A DNA stretch of 64,000 nucleotides from Glaciecola sp965660625 (GTDB lineage: Bacteria > Pseudomonadota > Gammaproteobacteria > Enterobacterales > Alteromonadaceae). The notes below the pieces were generated by a model that had not been told where the DNA came from, searched no databases, and saw only the letters and a program-made list of their open reading frames with translations. The translations under genes were made by a program, and so were the position numbers. Positions 63,483 to 64,000 of the stretch are shown here, one piece after another. The stretch's first letter is position 1, and each line of letters opens with the position of its first letter. Location: NCBI GenBank assembly GCA_965660625.1, contig CBFIAR010000015.1, forward strand, positions 23,778 to 87,777, given 5' to 3'.

Positions 63483-64000
63483 AACATCTATGATGTTCTG
63501 GGGCGACAAAGCAGCGTTACTCGCAGTGGACATGCTACGGTCAGTTATACCTACACTGATTTAGGGGAGCTGAAAACATCCAAAACTGGCTCGCGAACCA
63601 TCCACTATAAATATCATGATAATGGACAGCGCAGTCGCTTAACCCACCCTGATAACTTTTATATAAATTACGCGTTTGATGATGCGGGTAACCTAAGAAC
63701 CATCAAAGATAACGCAAATCGCACGCTAGTGACCTACGGATACAATAATTATGGCCGTCTTTCTACTATCAATCGTGGGAATGGTCGTCATTCCGTGCTC
63801 GATTATGATGCACCAGGGAGAGTCACTGATTTTGACCACCTTGGGGTGAACAACGCGAGCTTTGATTACAATCCAGCAAGTCAAATTGTTAATCGTGCCG
63901 TGAGTAGTGCGACTTTTCAGATTGATGTGCCGACCATTGGCACTGAAAATTATCTCGCGAATAACTTAAACCAGTACACCAATGTGGGCGGTAAAAGTGT
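63483..64000 (+). pseudogene. 5'-truncated Rhs/YD-repeat protein frame, continues past the window
   Basis: A frame open from 63483 to the window end has no start codon; it follows a TAA at 63480-63482. It encodes clear YD/RHS repeats: YDVLGRQSSVTRSGHA, YTYTDLGELKTSK, YKYHDNGQRSRLTHPD, YAFDDAGNLRTIKDN, YGYNNYGRLSTINRG and YDAPGRVTDFDH. Intact Rhs proteins are over 1000 residues long with a long N-terminal part, which is missing here. It is either a displaced Rhs tip or a decayed copy; the C-terminal toxin region, if any, is beyond the window. Confidence 0.8.

Noticed and set aside
63276..63533. 85-codon minus-strand frame behind tRNA-Val
   Set aside because: Its N-terminal part is antisense to the well-supported Rhs frame and its composition is Lys/Asn-rich without any motif. 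No ribosome site is convincing.

Overview
The window reads as chromosomal DNA from a marine gammaproteobacterium, most likely of the Alteromonadales (Alteromonadaceae-like). This is inferred from moderate-to-low GC, the mix of gene families, and neighbourhoods shared with other gammaproteobacteria: tesA divergent from ybbA-ybbP, folX next to yfcH, and accD-folC-dedD-cvpA-purF. No database search was possible. Almost all of it is housekeeping DNA, densely packed.

Layout. 1-6.6 kb: the tail of an unidentified gene, a MarR regulator, recQ, a methyltransferase divergent from gloB, and mltD. 6.7-10.5 kb: cysS, ppiB-lpxH, miaE. 10.6-18.1 kb: a three-gene efflux operon with one lipoprotein adaptor and two RND pumps. 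18.5-21.7 kb: a hexapeptide acetyltransferase, a LemA/DUF3137-like pair and a Yip1 protein. 21.9-32.2 kb: a long minus-strand run (rnm, yciO, scpA, scpB, rluB, truA, accD, folC, dedD, cvpA, purF). 32.3-39.9 kb: the tryptophan operon trpE-G-D-C(F)-B-A, then yciI. An unannotated trp leader peptide with three consecutive Trp codons and an intrinsic terminator lie in front of trpE, so the operon is very probably attenuated. 39.9-43 kb: arfB and a PepSY / PhoP-like / PhoQ-like group. 43.2-48.8 kb: an AI-2E/PerM protein, folX-yfcH, a 7TM GGDEF protein, a small hypothetical and a flavin reductase. 48.9-54.1 kb: ybbP, ybbA, tesA, a decayed acyl-CoA carboxyltransferase pseudogene, and a membrane protein/HTH pair. 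54.4-59.7 kb: a DPP-IV-type lipoprotein peptidase and a translationally coupled amidohydrolase pair. 59.9-63.1 kb: dusC, tRNA-Glu, tRNA-Ala, gltX, tRNA-Val. 63.1-64 kb: an accessory edge directly behind tRNA-Val, with short direct repeats and a 5'-truncated Rhs/YD-repeat frame that runs off the window.

The signals I rate highest are the trp attenuator, the multi-frameshifted carboxyltransferase relic, the amidohydrolase pair in which one partner has lost the metal-binding HxH, the two-pump RND operon with an enlarged linker in the first pump, and the tRNA-Val boundary. I found no CRISPR array, insertion sequence, prophage or convincing new defence system.
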